A stretch of 64,000 nucleotides of DNA. It comes from Flavobacterium sharifuzzamanii. Lineage in GTDB: Bacteria > Bacteroidota > Bacteroidia > Flavobacteriales > Flavobacteriaceae. The position numbers and the translations under genes are program-made. Below the pieces are notes generated by a model. It searched no databases. It worked only from the letters and a program-made list of their open reading frames with translations, and was not told the DNA's origin. Every line of letters starts with the position of its first letter. The stretch's first letter is position 1. The stretch is taken from positions 310,001-374,000 of the forward strand of contig NZ_QJGZ01000042.1 of the NCBI RefSeq assembly GCF_003254585.1, written 5' to 3'. Shown one piece after another: positions 44,826 through 52,741 of this stretch.

Positions 44826-44894
44826 TTAAGCCAGATCAATAAATACCATTACAATAGCACAGCACATCATGCTGTAACGATAATAATTATTCAT
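44826..44894 (-). CDS. Methionine-rich leader peptide of the metNIQ attenuator
   Basis: The ORF encodes MNNYYRYSMMCCAIVMVFID and two more residues (LA): 22 residues with four Met and a Met-Met-Cys-Cys block. A start 7 codons earlier (ATG at 44915, 29 residues, five Met) is possible, but it would lie only about 8 nt after the -7 element, so the inner start with its A-rich upstream tract (CCAGAAA) is preferred. CAGCA and TGCTG flank the two tandem Met codons and can pair. Ribosome stalling at Met codons when charged Met-tRNA is scarce would let an alternative fold spare metN from the terminator. The arrangement is seen directly; the mechanism is inferred. Confidence 0.65.
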   Translation of the reverse strand: MNNYYRYSMMCCAIVMVFIDLA

Positions 44895-44923
44895 TTTCTG
44901 GTTATCTTTCTTCATAGCGAGTG

Positions 44924-44931
44924 CAAATTTA
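44924..44931 (-). promoter_or_regulatory. -7 promoter element of the metNIQ leader
   Basis: Minus-strand TAAATTTG fits TAnnTTTG. The -33 region is AT-rich without a clear TTTG. Placement gives a short 5' end before the leader ORF. Confidence 0.5.
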
Positions 44932-45125
44932 AACAGTTATTTTTAATTTTTAGCTATAAATTATCAAAACTTTTAATACCCTATCAATTTAATAGGTTAC
45001 TTTGAAATTCCAATCTTGAAAAATCCAAATTCCAAATTTCATTTCAATTAAAAAAAAATCCAAATTCCAATTTGTTCCGAGACTTCGGGATTGGAATTTG
45101 GAATTTTTAAAATTGGAATTTAAAA

Positions 45126-46133
45126 CTAGTTGTTTTGTTCTGCAATTGCCGATTTGTTGAGTTTTACCACTCTAATTTTCTTATTGGTATTATCTGACAA
45201 GAAAATACGATCATCAAGCTGTGCAGTTCCCACAATAGTTCCGAACTTATTCTCGCCAAAAATATCTGAAGCATTTAAAACCGCTTTGTAGTTCTTTCTG
45301 ATAAATTCTTCTTTTGGATACAATCTTAAATAAGATGTGCTTCCTTCATTTTCTGTAGTTACCGCCCAATCTTTACTAAAAGAAACTGCAATTGGTTTTA
45401 TGTCGACAAATTGTAATTTATCTGGTTCAATTGGAGTTGTTAGCGAATTCTTAGCATTTGCTTTAATGTTTGCGATATCATAGTACAGATAGCTTTTTGC
45501 ATCTCTTCCTGCAACCACAAGATTTCCGCCATACACATCCATAGAATATACTTCTGTGTAGCCATTTAAGGTATTTAATTTAGCAATTGGCTCTAAATTC
45601 CAATTGCTTGTTTCCGTAATCTGAGAAGTTTCAAATACTTTAATGCTTTTCTCTTTTTCCTTTACGAATATCAATCCGTCTTTTACTACAACACCAAAAA
45701 CGTGCACAAAAGTCTGCCACCATTGTCCGTTTCCAACCGTACTGATTCCTGCATTTGTAGTTTCATCAAAAACAAATAATCTAGATTCTGTACTTCCTAC
45801 ATAAATACGTCCATTGTCAACCGCAACCGAAGTCAAACTTGTCAACGGAATTGTTGTTGTTCCTTTTGTATATTCTTTAATTGTTTTAATGTGAGCTAAT
45901 GTCAGAGCATTAAATACTTCTAAAACATTTCCATTGATAACGTATAGTTTCTCGTTTGCAACTGCAATTCCTTTTGGATCAAAAGCCTCGGTACTTCCAG
46001 GAATATTTTCCGCTGTTATCGAAGCTTCGTCTGTAGGGTAATAATAGCTATAATCTTTGGTTTCATTGTCGTCTTTGCTGCAATTGGTAAAAAAGCAAAG
46101 AGTAAATATTAGGGGCAAAATATTCTTCATCAT
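45126..46133 (-). CDS. Beta-propeller-like lipoprotein of unknown function
   Basis: Taking the ATG at 46133 (MMKNILPLIFTLCFFTNC) the protein has 335 residues, with a lipobox ending in Cys18 and SKDDNE after it. An upstream frame start at 46154 would overlap the preceding gene and displace the signal peptide. The rest consists of repeating beta segments (LYVINGNVLEVFN, IYVGSTESRLFVF, LIFVKEKEKSIKVF, IFLSDNTNKKIRVVKL), as in a six- or seven-bladed propeller. It follows the metzincin lipoprotein gene by 11 bp and probably works with it, perhaps as a binding or scaffold partner. Exact family not recognised. Confidence 0.82.
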   Translation of the reverse strand: MMKNILPLIFTLCFFTNCSKDDNETKDYSYYYPTDEASITAENIPGSTEAFDPKGIAVANEKLYVINGNVLEVFNALTLAHIKTIKEYTKGTTTIPLTSLTSVAVDNGRIYVGSTESRLFVFDETTNAGISTVGNGQWWQTFVHVFGVVVKDGLIFVKEKEKSIKVFETSQITETSNWNLEPIAKLNTLNGYTEVYSMDVYGGNLVVAGRDAKSYLYYDIANIKANAKNSLTTPIEPDKLQFVDIKPIAVSFSKDWAVTTENEGSTSYLRLYPKEEFIRKNYKAVLNASDIFGENKFGTIVGTAQLDDRIFLSDNTNKKIRVVKLNKSAIAEQNN

Positions 46134-46144
46134 TGTTTTATATT

Positions 46145-47359
46145 TTAATTCCATTTTCCTTCACCTTTATATTTTAGTAAAAATGGATTTTTCGGGTCAA
46201 TTTTAAACACTGGCTTTTTATAAGTTCCTTTTACATAAGCTGTTTTTGCATACGTTTTTAAAACATCTGGATCTGTAAAAGGAAGATCATTCAGATGAAT
46301 TAGATACTTATAGAAATGAGTCAGCATTTCTTGCTGTCCACCGCCTTCTCCGCTATTTGCTAAATTACTGCTATGACTAAAACCAATATGATGTGAATAT
46401 TCATGCGACCAAACAGACATTTCTCCAACCCAATGTCCAGTTACGTAACCCGATTCCCATTGCGATGCCAGATTTCCTCCGCCCCAAGCAGAATCTCCTC
46501 CAACCATTGCCATCCAAACGGTTCTTTTATCTAGATAATTCCAGTATATTTTTTCGATTTCTTCTTTAGAATAATAATCATAAACACCATCTACATCCTC
46601 TGCATTTCCATGCCAGTTTAGCGCACCGTTTATACCTGTTCCAGCTGCAGCGGCCTGTTCTTGTTTGTATTTGTCAAAATTGGTAAATGTGCTGTAATAC
46701 AATGGATGGCTCAAGGCATAAGAATAATTAATAATCATGGTAATCGCTTCTTTTGCCAAAGCTGGATTCATAGGGAGAAATTTACCCATTTCATTAATGT
46801 GGTATCCATCATGAAACTGAACCAAATGATTTGATTTTATTTTTTTGAATTTTTGAAATAATGGATCATCCGATTCTACAGAAAATTGAATTGCTCCAGA
46901 AGAAAATCCTTCTATTTTCTCGATTGTTACCGTATTTCCTGTTTCTAGTAAATAATCGTTTGCCTTTTCTGTTAAAGGAAGTTTATGAAATGAACGATGA
47001 AAAGCTGGTATTTTAGAAAAAGTATAAATCACAAACTTTTTATCATAGTTTGGCAATTTCGCATAGATTTTCACATTTGTAAGTCCAACTGGAGAATACA
47101 ACGAAATCTGTACAGAATCTTTTCCTTTTTGGATAACTTGAAGCGGTTCGTTTACTCTAAACCATCGGTCTGTTTTGTCGTACATTTTTGAAGGACTTTC
47201 GTCATCTTCAAACATCGTCATAGGTTTATTTTCTGCAGGTAAAGTTGTGGCATCTATAGTTGGCAGATAATTTGGCTTGTACGAATCTGCATCGTCACTA
47301 CAGCCAAAAAAGATACTTGCCAATACGGCAAATACAAAAAAGTGGGTGCTTTTTCTCAT
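46145..47359 (-). CDS. Metzincin-type zinc protease lipoprotein
   Basis: The 404-residue protein has a lipobox ending in Cys20 (ASIFFGC) and the complete metzincin zinc motif HEYSHHIGFSH at 319-329 (HExxHxxGxxH), followed by QQEMLTHFY; a Met-turn residue fits there. The N-terminal part (about 60-200) is beta-rich. It resembles the M60-like or other secreted metzincins of Bacteroidota that cut glycoproteins or mucins, but I cannot assign the exact family. It is the first gene of a two-gene operon with a good promoter at 47395-47424. It acts at the outer membrane or surface. Confidence 0.82.
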   Translation of the reverse strand: MRKSTHFFVFAVLASIFFGCSDDADSYKPNYLPTIDATTLPAENKPMTMFEDDESPSKMYDKTDRWFRVNEPLQVIQKGKDSVQISLYSPVGLTNVKIYAKLPNYDKKFVIYTFSKIPAFHRSFHKLPLTEKANDYLLETGNTVTIEKIEGFSSGAIQFSVESDDPLFQKFKKIKSNHLVQFHDGYHINEMGKFLPMNPALAKEAITMIINYSYALSHPLYYSTFTNFDKYKQEQAAAAGTGINGALNWHGNAEDVDGVYDYYSKEEIEKIYWNYLDKRTVWMAMVGGDSAWGGGNLASQWESGYVTGHWVGEMSVWSHEYSHHIGFSHSSNLANSGEGGGQQEMLTHFYKYLIHLNDLPFTDPDVLKTYAKTAYVKGTYKKPVFKIDPKNPFLLKYKGEGKWN

Positions 47360-47394
47360 CAGTATGTTAGTAGGTTTGGGGTTAAATATCCGTG

Positions 47395-47424
47395 CAAAAC
47401 TATAAACATACTTTGTATATACAA
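47395..47424 (-). promoter_or_regulatory. Promoter of the metzincin-propeller operon
   Basis: Minus-strand TTG (47424-47422), 19-bp spacer, TAGTTTTG (47402-47395): a full match to the Bacteroidota sigma consensus. It lies 36 nt before the ATG at 47359. Confidence 0.75.
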
Positions 47425-47451
47425 GGAAATTGACAGAAAAATACGAACCAA

Positions 47452-47483
47452 AAGTTTACTAAAAATATTCTTTTAGTAAACTT
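47452..47483. promoter_or_regulatory. 13-bp perfect inverted repeat between nagA and the metzincin gene
   Basis: AAGTTTACTAAAA, spacer ATATTC, TTTTAGTAAACTT. It lies 33 bp past the nagA stop and 28 bp upstream of the -33 element of the next operon. It may end nagA transcription or be an operator for the metzincin operon. Confidence 0.5.
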
Positions 47484-47515
47484 CCACTATACTTAACGGT
47501 CAGGTTTTAAAGTTT

Positions 47516-48637
47516 CTATTGCCTAAAATCTAAAGTTTTGATTGTAGCTAAATCAGAATCAAATTGTACAAAACTTGCAGGAAAACCTGTCTTGATTTTT
47601 CCTACTTTTTCTTCCACACCAATTGCTGTTGCTACTCTTGTGGTTGCCATTTTTATTGCTTCATCTACCGAAACATGTAGATGATTATAAGCATTTTGCA
47701 CTGCTTCTGTCATTGAAATTGAAGCGCCTGCGAGATTTCCGTCTTCGTTTCTGTAAAAGCCGTCTACTAAATGAGCATCAAAATTATCCCATTTGAAATT
47801 GGCAACTTTGCGTCCTAAAAATGTAGCATCACTTATTAAGAAGAATTTTTCTTGTTTTAACTTATATGCAATTTTAGCAGCAGCGTAATCGCAATGCACG
47901 CCGTCTAAAATTACTGGAGCATACACTTCTTCGTTTTCAAAAACTGCGCCTACTAGTCCTGGCTCACGATGTCCAAACTGTGTCATGGCATTAAACAAAT
48001 GTGTTACAAGATTAATTCCTTTTGCGAAATACGGTTGTGCTTCTTTATGCGTAATAGTCGAATGTCCGATTGAAATTGTAATACCGCTTTCAATCAGCAT
48101 ATTTAATTGTTTTTCTGTAAAACATTCAGGAGCAATAGTGATAACTTTAATAACGTCTTTTCCTTTACTGATGATTTCTTCGAGTTCTTCATCAGTCGGT
48201 TTTCGAACCTGATCGATACTGTGCGCACCGCGTCGTAACGGATTTAAAAATGGTCCTTCTAAATGCATTCCGATTACGCCATTCTTATGTTTTTTCATAT
48301 AATTGCGAACCGCTTCGATACCTTCTAAAATGGTTTCTTTTGAAGAGGATATTAGACAAGGTAAAACATGCGTTGTACCGTATTTTAAACTGGCATCATA
48401 AATATCCTGAATAGTTTCTTCATTTGGAGTCTGGCTGAAATAATACTTTTCTCCGCCATTAATCTGAATATCTATAAATCCTGCCGATAGGTGATTTCCT
48501 TTTAAATCGATTGTCTCGACATTGTTTGGAATTTCTTTTTGAACCGAAATAATAGTTCCGTTTTCTACAACTACAACTCCATTTTCTATTATTTCTTCTC
48601 CTGTGTGTACGACAGCATTTATAATCGCTTGTTTCAT
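47516..48637 (-). CDS. nagA: N-acetylglucosamine-6-phosphate deacetylase NagA
   Basis: The 373-residue enzyme is a CE9 amidohydrolase of normal length. Motifs are DIQINGG, MHLEGPFLNP (His125, Glu127), SIGHST (His192), THLFNAM (His213) and the catalytic Asp270 in FLISDATFLG. It converts GlcNAc-6P to GlcN-6P and acetate in the cytoplasm, the step after MurQ in MurNAc use and also the entry of GlcNAc into glycolysis or wall synthesis. It is a single gene with its own promoter, close to but separate from the peptidoglycan locus; nagB is not in the window. Confidence 0.95.
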   Translation of the reverse strand: MKQAIINAVVHTGEEIIENGVVVVENGTIISVQKEIPNNVETIDLKGNHLSAGFIDIQINGGEKYYFSQTPNEETIQDIYDASLKYGTTHVLPCLISSSKETILEGIEAVRNYMKKHKNGVIGMHLEGPFLNPLRRGAHSIDQVRKPTDEELEEIISKGKDVIKVITIAPECFTEKQLNMLIESGITISIGHSTITHKEAQPYFAKGINLVTHLFNAMTQFGHREPGLVGAVFENEEVYAPVILDGVHCDYAAAKIAYKLKQEKFFLISDATFLGRKVANFKWDNFDAHLVDGFYRNEDGNLAGASISMTEAVQNAYNHLHVSVDEAIKMATTRVATAIGVEEKVGKIKTGFPASFVQFDSDLATIKTLDFRQ

Positions 48638-48660
48638 TTTGTTTATTTCTTATAACGCTC

Positions 48661-48691
48661 CAAAGTTAAATATTATAAGTTTTTAGCAAAA
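48661..48691 (-). promoter_or_regulatory. Promoter of nagA
   Basis: Minus-strand TTTTG (48691-48687), 18-bp spacer, TAACTTTG (48668-48661): close match to the TTTG-N-TAnnTTTG consensus, 23 nt before the nagA ATG. Confidence 0.75.
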
Positions 48692-48724
48692 TAAACTCTT
48701 TTAAAATCACTAGAAATAATTTGG

Positions 48725-49528
48725 TTAATCTGCACCGCCATCGACGCTATCAAATGTTTCGCGTTCTTTTGGTTTTACGCTATATTTTAATGAAACCATT
48801 GGCCCGTAGTAAACATCAAATTGAGTTCCGTTTGTGCGTAACTGCATCTGACCGATTACTCCCGCTAAAAAATGAATGTTTGGCGTAATTCCGGCAGTAT
48901 AATAAACCGATAATCTGAAAATATCGAAATGTTCGTCGGCATAATCTTTAGAAGCAAATTTCAACATCAATTCGGTATAATACCCAATATTAGGCGCTAG
49001 AAAAATTGGTTTTTCTTTGCTTTGTCTCAAATAATGATTGACTCCAAAACGTGCTCTTATTCTAGGTATTGTCTGGTGATTGCCGTTTCTGTCATCAAAA
49101 AACTTGGTTTCAAATCGCACTTGTTCAAAAAGAGATCCTTTGGGCATTTCCTGAGTATAGGTTCCCATAACGATAAGTCTGTTTTCTAAAGTTTTGTAAT
49201 TCCCAGCTTCTTCTATTGCATATTTCTGATTGTGTGCATATCCCAACCAAAGCTTCATATTTTTTAAACCAGAATAAACAATCCAAGGTCTTATTACTTT
49301 ACGCTGTGTATATTCAAAAGGATTTCCGTTTGTGTAAGCGCCTTGAGTAACGAGCTGCATATCTGCCTGACCGCTCAAATGCCATTTTTCTATTAACGGA
49401 AACGCAACATCAACTTCGCTTATAGATGCTGGAATAAATCCCATTGTGTAAGGAGCATCTTGGGCTTTTAAAACTTGAGAAAGGATGATGCAACAGAATA
49501 AAAGAAAACTCTTTTTTAATAAACTCAT
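48725..49528 (-). CDS. DUF2490-type outer-membrane-associated protein
   Basis: The 267-residue exported protein (signal peptide to about residue 22) is rich in beta strands with aromatic pairs. It matches the DUF2490 pattern of Bacteroidota: LSGQADMQLVTQGAY near the start, RPWIVYSGLKNMKLWLGYAHNQ, RVRFE-like VRFETKFFDDR, and RIRARFGVNHYLRQ. This points to a small outer-membrane barrel. Function is not known. It is upstream of nagA by 87 bp; nagA has its own promoter in the gap. Confidence 0.82.
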   Translation of the reverse strand: MSLLKKSFLLFCCIILSQVLKAQDAPYTMGFIPASISEVDVAFPLIEKWHLSGQADMQLVTQGAYTNGNPFEYTQRKVIRPWIVYSGLKNMKLWLGYAHNQKYAIEEAGNYKTLENRLIVMGTYTQEMPKGSLFEQVRFETKFFDDRNGNHQTIPRIRARFGVNHYLRQSKEKPIFLAPNIGYYTELMLKFASKDYADEHFDIFRLSVYYTAGITPNIHFLAGVIGQMQLRTNGTQFDVYYGPMVSLKYSVKPKERETFDSVDGGAD

Positions 49529-49574
49529 AATTCGTCAATATTAAATTACACGGCTTCGAAATAAGAAAGTCTAT

Positions 49575-49582
49575 CAAATTTA
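49575..49582 (-). promoter_or_regulatory. -7 promoter element of the DUF2490 gene
   Basis: Minus-strand TAAATTTG fits TAnnTTTG, 46 nt before the ATG. The -33 part is weak. Confidence 0.45.
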
Positions 49583-49603
49583 AATAAAGATGTTTTTTAC
49601 TTT

Positions 49604-49644
49604 AAAAAAAAGCGGTTTCATGTTATAATATGAAACCGCTTTTT
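49604..49644 (-). terminator. Rho-independent terminator
   Basis: AAAAGCGGTTTCAT and ATGAAACCGCTTTT form a 14-bp stem with an 8-base loop and T tracts. It insulates the DUF2490 gene from the exporter operon upstream. Confidence 0.85.
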
Positions 49645-49661
49645 GAACATTCTTTCAAAAC

Positions 49662-49695
49662 AAAAAAGCTTTAGAAAAATATCTAAAGCTTTTTT
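49662..49695 (-). terminator. Second tandem terminator
   Basis: AAAAAAGCTTTAGA and TCTAAAGCTTTTTT, a 14-bp stem with a 6-base loop, only 17 bp from the other terminator. The two form a double stop after the exporter operon. Confidence 0.82.
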
Positions 49696-49754
49696 AATTC
49701 AAATTCTGAAAATTAATAAAATGCAGACAGGTACAAAGCTGACTGTTATTTTTG

Positions 49755-49975
49755 TGTACACATAATATTTCGCCCCTCTGGGGCTATTTTATAGATCAAC
49801 CATACATTTCTATAAATATTTAGTCCCGCTGGGACTACCGCTATATAATCCCGCCGTGACTTTTTAAAGCTCTGGAAGAGCGAAATATTTATAGCTAAAA
49901 ATCTATGCTTCCCAATTCAGAAGCTCCAGAGGAGCGACATATTAGATTCCTATAAATTTCAACTATCCAATTATC
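49755..49975. repeat. Repeat family D: cluster of GAGCG / CTCCAG small hairpins
   Basis: Series of short palindromes such as GCCCCTCTGGGGC, AGTCCCGCTGGGACT, GCTCTGGAAGAGCG and GCTCCAGAGGAGCGACATA, each linked by TATTTATAG-like spacers. Copies occur again at 55191-55265 and 55320-55455. The 459-bp gap 49529-49987 holds this array, the two terminators and the DUF2490 promoter. Confidence 0.8.
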
Positions 49976-49987
49976 CATCGAAATTTG

Positions 49988-51385
49988 TTAATCTGGATTT
50001 GCCAATATTTTGTACAATTCGGCATTTGACAGATAAAACTGATTCTCTAAACTGATTTGCGACAATTTTGCGCTAACCAAATTGTTTTCTCTAGAATTAA
50101 TCAAGAAAATGGAACTTTCGCCAAACGAGAATAATTTTTCTTCTGAATTCAGCATCGTCATATAATCTTTTACAAGATTGTCAATTACAACTTTCTGTTT
50201 TCTTAATGATGCAATTTCGGTCTGCTGTGCTTTAATTTTATTCTTAAGTTCCAAGCGCTGTTGTCCAATATCAAACTGCATATCCTGAATCTTCAGTTTT
50301 GCCATTTTTAAGCTTCCGCGTTCTTTTCTTAAGAAAATAGGAAAGCTGAAATCGACGTTGAACTTATAATCATCGGCATTAAAATTATTCCAGTAATTGG
50401 GTTCTGAAATGTAGTTATATCCCACATTGATTTTCGGAAGCAACGAATTGGCTTTTAGCTGGCGGTTGACCTCTAAAATATCCATTTTAGTTTCTAAAGA
50501 CTGAATTTTTGGATGTGAATCTAACGATTCAACATCGACCATCATAGCATCTGTCTTTAAAGTTTCTTCTATCGTTTGAATTAGATTCTGCTCTGGTTTT
50601 ACCAAATCTCCCAATTCAACAGGAACATTTTCAATCCATAAAAAATTCGCCAGTTTCAATTTTGCTTTTGCTAATTTTAAATTTCCGTTTTCAACATTCA
50701 GTTCTCTGTTTCTAACTGTAATTTTAGCTTCAACACTGTCAATTGCTGGCGCATCACCTGCTGCAATTAGCTTTTTAACTCCTTCAAAACGAGTACTGGC
50801 AAAACCTAAATAATTTTTATACAGTTCAGCTTCGTTGTAGCTTTTTCTCCATTCAAAATAAGCTTCACTTGCCTGATATAAAATTTCGATTGCTCTTAGT
50901 TTTCTTTGAGCATCACTTAATTTTACATTAAGCTTTCCTTCTCTAACATCGGCCATTCTTTGGTTGATGAACATTCCCTGCCCAAGAGCCACACTAACTC
51001 CCAAAGAAGTTAAACCTGCTTCTGGGGTTTTGTTTTGCGGGTTAAGATATTGTCCTTCTGTATCGTCAAAACCAGCTTTTACTTCAATTCCATACCAAGT
51101 CGGAATTTTAAAACTGCTGTTTAATATCGAATAGTATTCTGTGCCTTTAAATTCTTTCTTATTGTAATCTACTTCAATTTTTGGATCAAATCCGCCTCGA
51201 GCCAGCATCAATTTTGCTTGAGCGTTTGTCACTTCAAGATTGGCTTGTTTTACCAGCGGATGATATTTTTTTACATATCCCAAATACTCGATAAAAGTAA
51301 GTTCCTCTTGATTAAAATTCTGGCTCTGCAGTGTAGAAAAACTCAATAGAAATAAGAAAGAAAACAATTTTACAAGATTTCTCAT
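49988..51385 (-). CDS. TolC-family outer-membrane channel of the ABC exporter operon
   Basis: From the ATG at 51385 (MRNLVKLFSFLFLLSFSTLQ) the protein has 465 residues with a signal peptide to about residue 21. A longer frame from 51451 would overlap the HlyD gene with a lysine-rich head and is rejected. Two long coiled-coil repeats follow, with FDPKIEVDYNKKEFKG-type strands (barrel) and DSHPKIQSLETKMDILEVNRQLKANSLLP (helical). It starts 1 nt after the HlyD stop, so it belongs to the ABC/HlyD/TolC export system. Confidence 0.92.
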   Translation of the reverse strand: MRNLVKLFSFLFLLSFSTLQSQNFNQEELTFIEYLGYVKKYHPLVKQANLEVTNAQAKLMLARGGFDPKIEVDYNKKEFKGTEYYSILNSSFKIPTWYGIEVKAGFDDTEGQYLNPQNKTPEAGLTSLGVSVALGQGMFINQRMADVREGKLNVKLSDAQRKLRAIEILYQASEAYFEWRKSYNEAELYKNYLGFASTRFEGVKKLIAAGDAPAIDSVEAKITVRNRELNVENGNLKLAKAKLKLANFLWIENVPVELGDLVKPEQNLIQTIEETLKTDAMMVDVESLDSHPKIQSLETKMDILEVNRQLKANSLLPKINVGYNYISEPNYWNNFNADDYKFNVDFSFPIFLRKERGSLKMAKLKIQDMQFDIGQQRLELKNKIKAQQTEIASLRKQKVVIDNLVKDYMTMLNSEEKLFSFGESSIFLINSRENNLVSAKLSQISLENQFYLSNAELYKILANPD

Positions 51386-51386
51386 T

Positions 51387-52739
51387 TTACTTTTTCTCCT
51401 TTCCTTTTTCTTCTTTTTCTCCTGAATTATAATAGTTTGGTGGGAAACCATTTAAATTTCGCCAAATCTCATACCAAACCGAAACGGTTTCTAACAATGC
51501 AATACTTTGTGCTCCTGCTCCAATACTCAATTCTTTTGGCCAATGGCGATCTTCTCCATCTGGCGAAACCAGAATTCTGTATTTTCCGTTTGGACTAATA
51601 AAATTCTCTATAGCTACAACTTTACCCCCGTAAGTTCCATAAGACAATCCAGGCCATCCAGAAAATACGATTCTAGGCCAACCATCAAACCAAACGCGAA
51701 CTTTTGCTCCTTTATGAACCAAAGGCAAATCGATTGGATCTACATACGTTTCTACAGCAATATCATATTTAGACGGCATGATGCTTACAACAGGAGTTCC
51801 TTCTTTAATTGTTTCTCCAAGACCAGCCAATAAAGCACGGTTTACATAACCGCTCTGTGGCGCTGTAATGTAATACAAACCATTTCTTAATCTGTAATTG
51901 GTATATTGATTTTCTAGTTTATTTACCTGAGCTTCTGTATCGTATTGTGTGCTTAGAGCGGTAAATTTATCGCTTCTTGATTTTGATATTTTTTCAGCAT
52001 ATTCAGCAGTGATTCTACTGATTTCTACTTTTGCATTTATCAATTCGTTTTTACTGCTCAATAATTTATTCTCCTGCGTAATTACATACGCTTCCGATTC
52101 TTGCAATTTTAATCTTTTCTGCTCGACATCGGTCATTGGTTTTAAACCTTCTTTATTCAAAGCCGTCGAACGATCAAACTGTGTTTTTGCAATTCGAAGC
52201 TGTGTTTTTACCGCAACCAAATCCATACTGTCACTTTTTATTTTAAGCTGTGACTGACGAATTTTGTTTTGTGCCTGCTGTAATTTCAACTGCCTTTCGG
52301 TAGTCAGCGATTGCGCTTGTACATCAAGAGAATTTACTTTATCTCCATACGATTCTGCTGCCATTTTTTTGGCATCTACCTGCTGTTTGGTATTGTCAAC
52401 CAAATTAGGATCCAAGTAATCTTCTTTAATCTCCGAAATGTAAAGTATCGTGTCTCCTTTTTTTACATAATCACCTTCTTTTACAAACCATTTTTCAATT
52501 CGTCCTGCAATAGCATTATGCACTGTTTGCGGTCTTTGATCTGGTTTTAAAGTGGTAACAGAACCTGTTCCCGAAATATTCTGCGTCCAAGGCAGAAAAA
52601 GACAGGCAACACCAAAAATCAAAAATCCAATTATGACTTTATTTAAAATCTCGTAATGAGGTCTTCGGGCAACGCTTGTAATCGATTTGTATTTGCCCGG
52701 CGTTATAAGTACGTTGTTATCTTTAGATAGGTTGAGCAT
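51387..52739 (-). CDS. HlyD-family adaptor of the ABC exporter
   Basis: The 450-residue protein has a membrane segment at about 34-52 (VIIGFLIFGVACLFLPW), a first lipoyl half (IAGRIEKWFVKEGDYVKKGD), a very long helical hairpin (about 100-290), and a second half with ITAPQSGYVNRALLAGLGE. It lies 2 bp after the ABC transporter gene and 1 bp before the TolC gene. It would join both membranes in a type I secretion-like or large-molecule exporter. The C-terminus is rich in Lys and Glu. Confidence 0.92.
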   Translation of the reverse strand: MLNLSKDNNVLITPGKYKSITSVARRPHYEILNKVIIGFLIFGVACLFLPWTQNISGTGSVTTLKPDQRPQTVHNAIAGRIEKWFVKEGDYVKKGDTILYISEIKEDYLDPNLVDNTKQQVDAKKMAAESYGDKVNSLDVQAQSLTTERQLKLQQAQNKIRQSQLKIKSDSMDLVAVKTQLRIAKTQFDRSTALNKEGLKPMTDVEQKRLKLQESEAYVITQENKLLSSKNELINAKVEISRITAEYAEKISKSRSDKFTALSTQYDTEAQVNKLENQYTNYRLRNGLYYITAPQSGYVNRALLAGLGETIKEGTPVVSIMPSKYDIAVETYVDPIDLPLVHKGAKVRVWFDGWPRIVFSGWPGLSYGTYGGKVVAIENFISPNGKYRILVSPDGEDRHWPKELSIGAGAQSIALLETVSVWYEIWRNLNGFPPNYYNSGEKEEKGKEKK

Positions 52740-52741
52740 GA

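Noticed and set aside
49755..49975. CRISPR-like array of short palindromes
   Set aside because: Units differ in sequence and spacing and no cas genes are near; it fits an intergenic hairpin repeat family.
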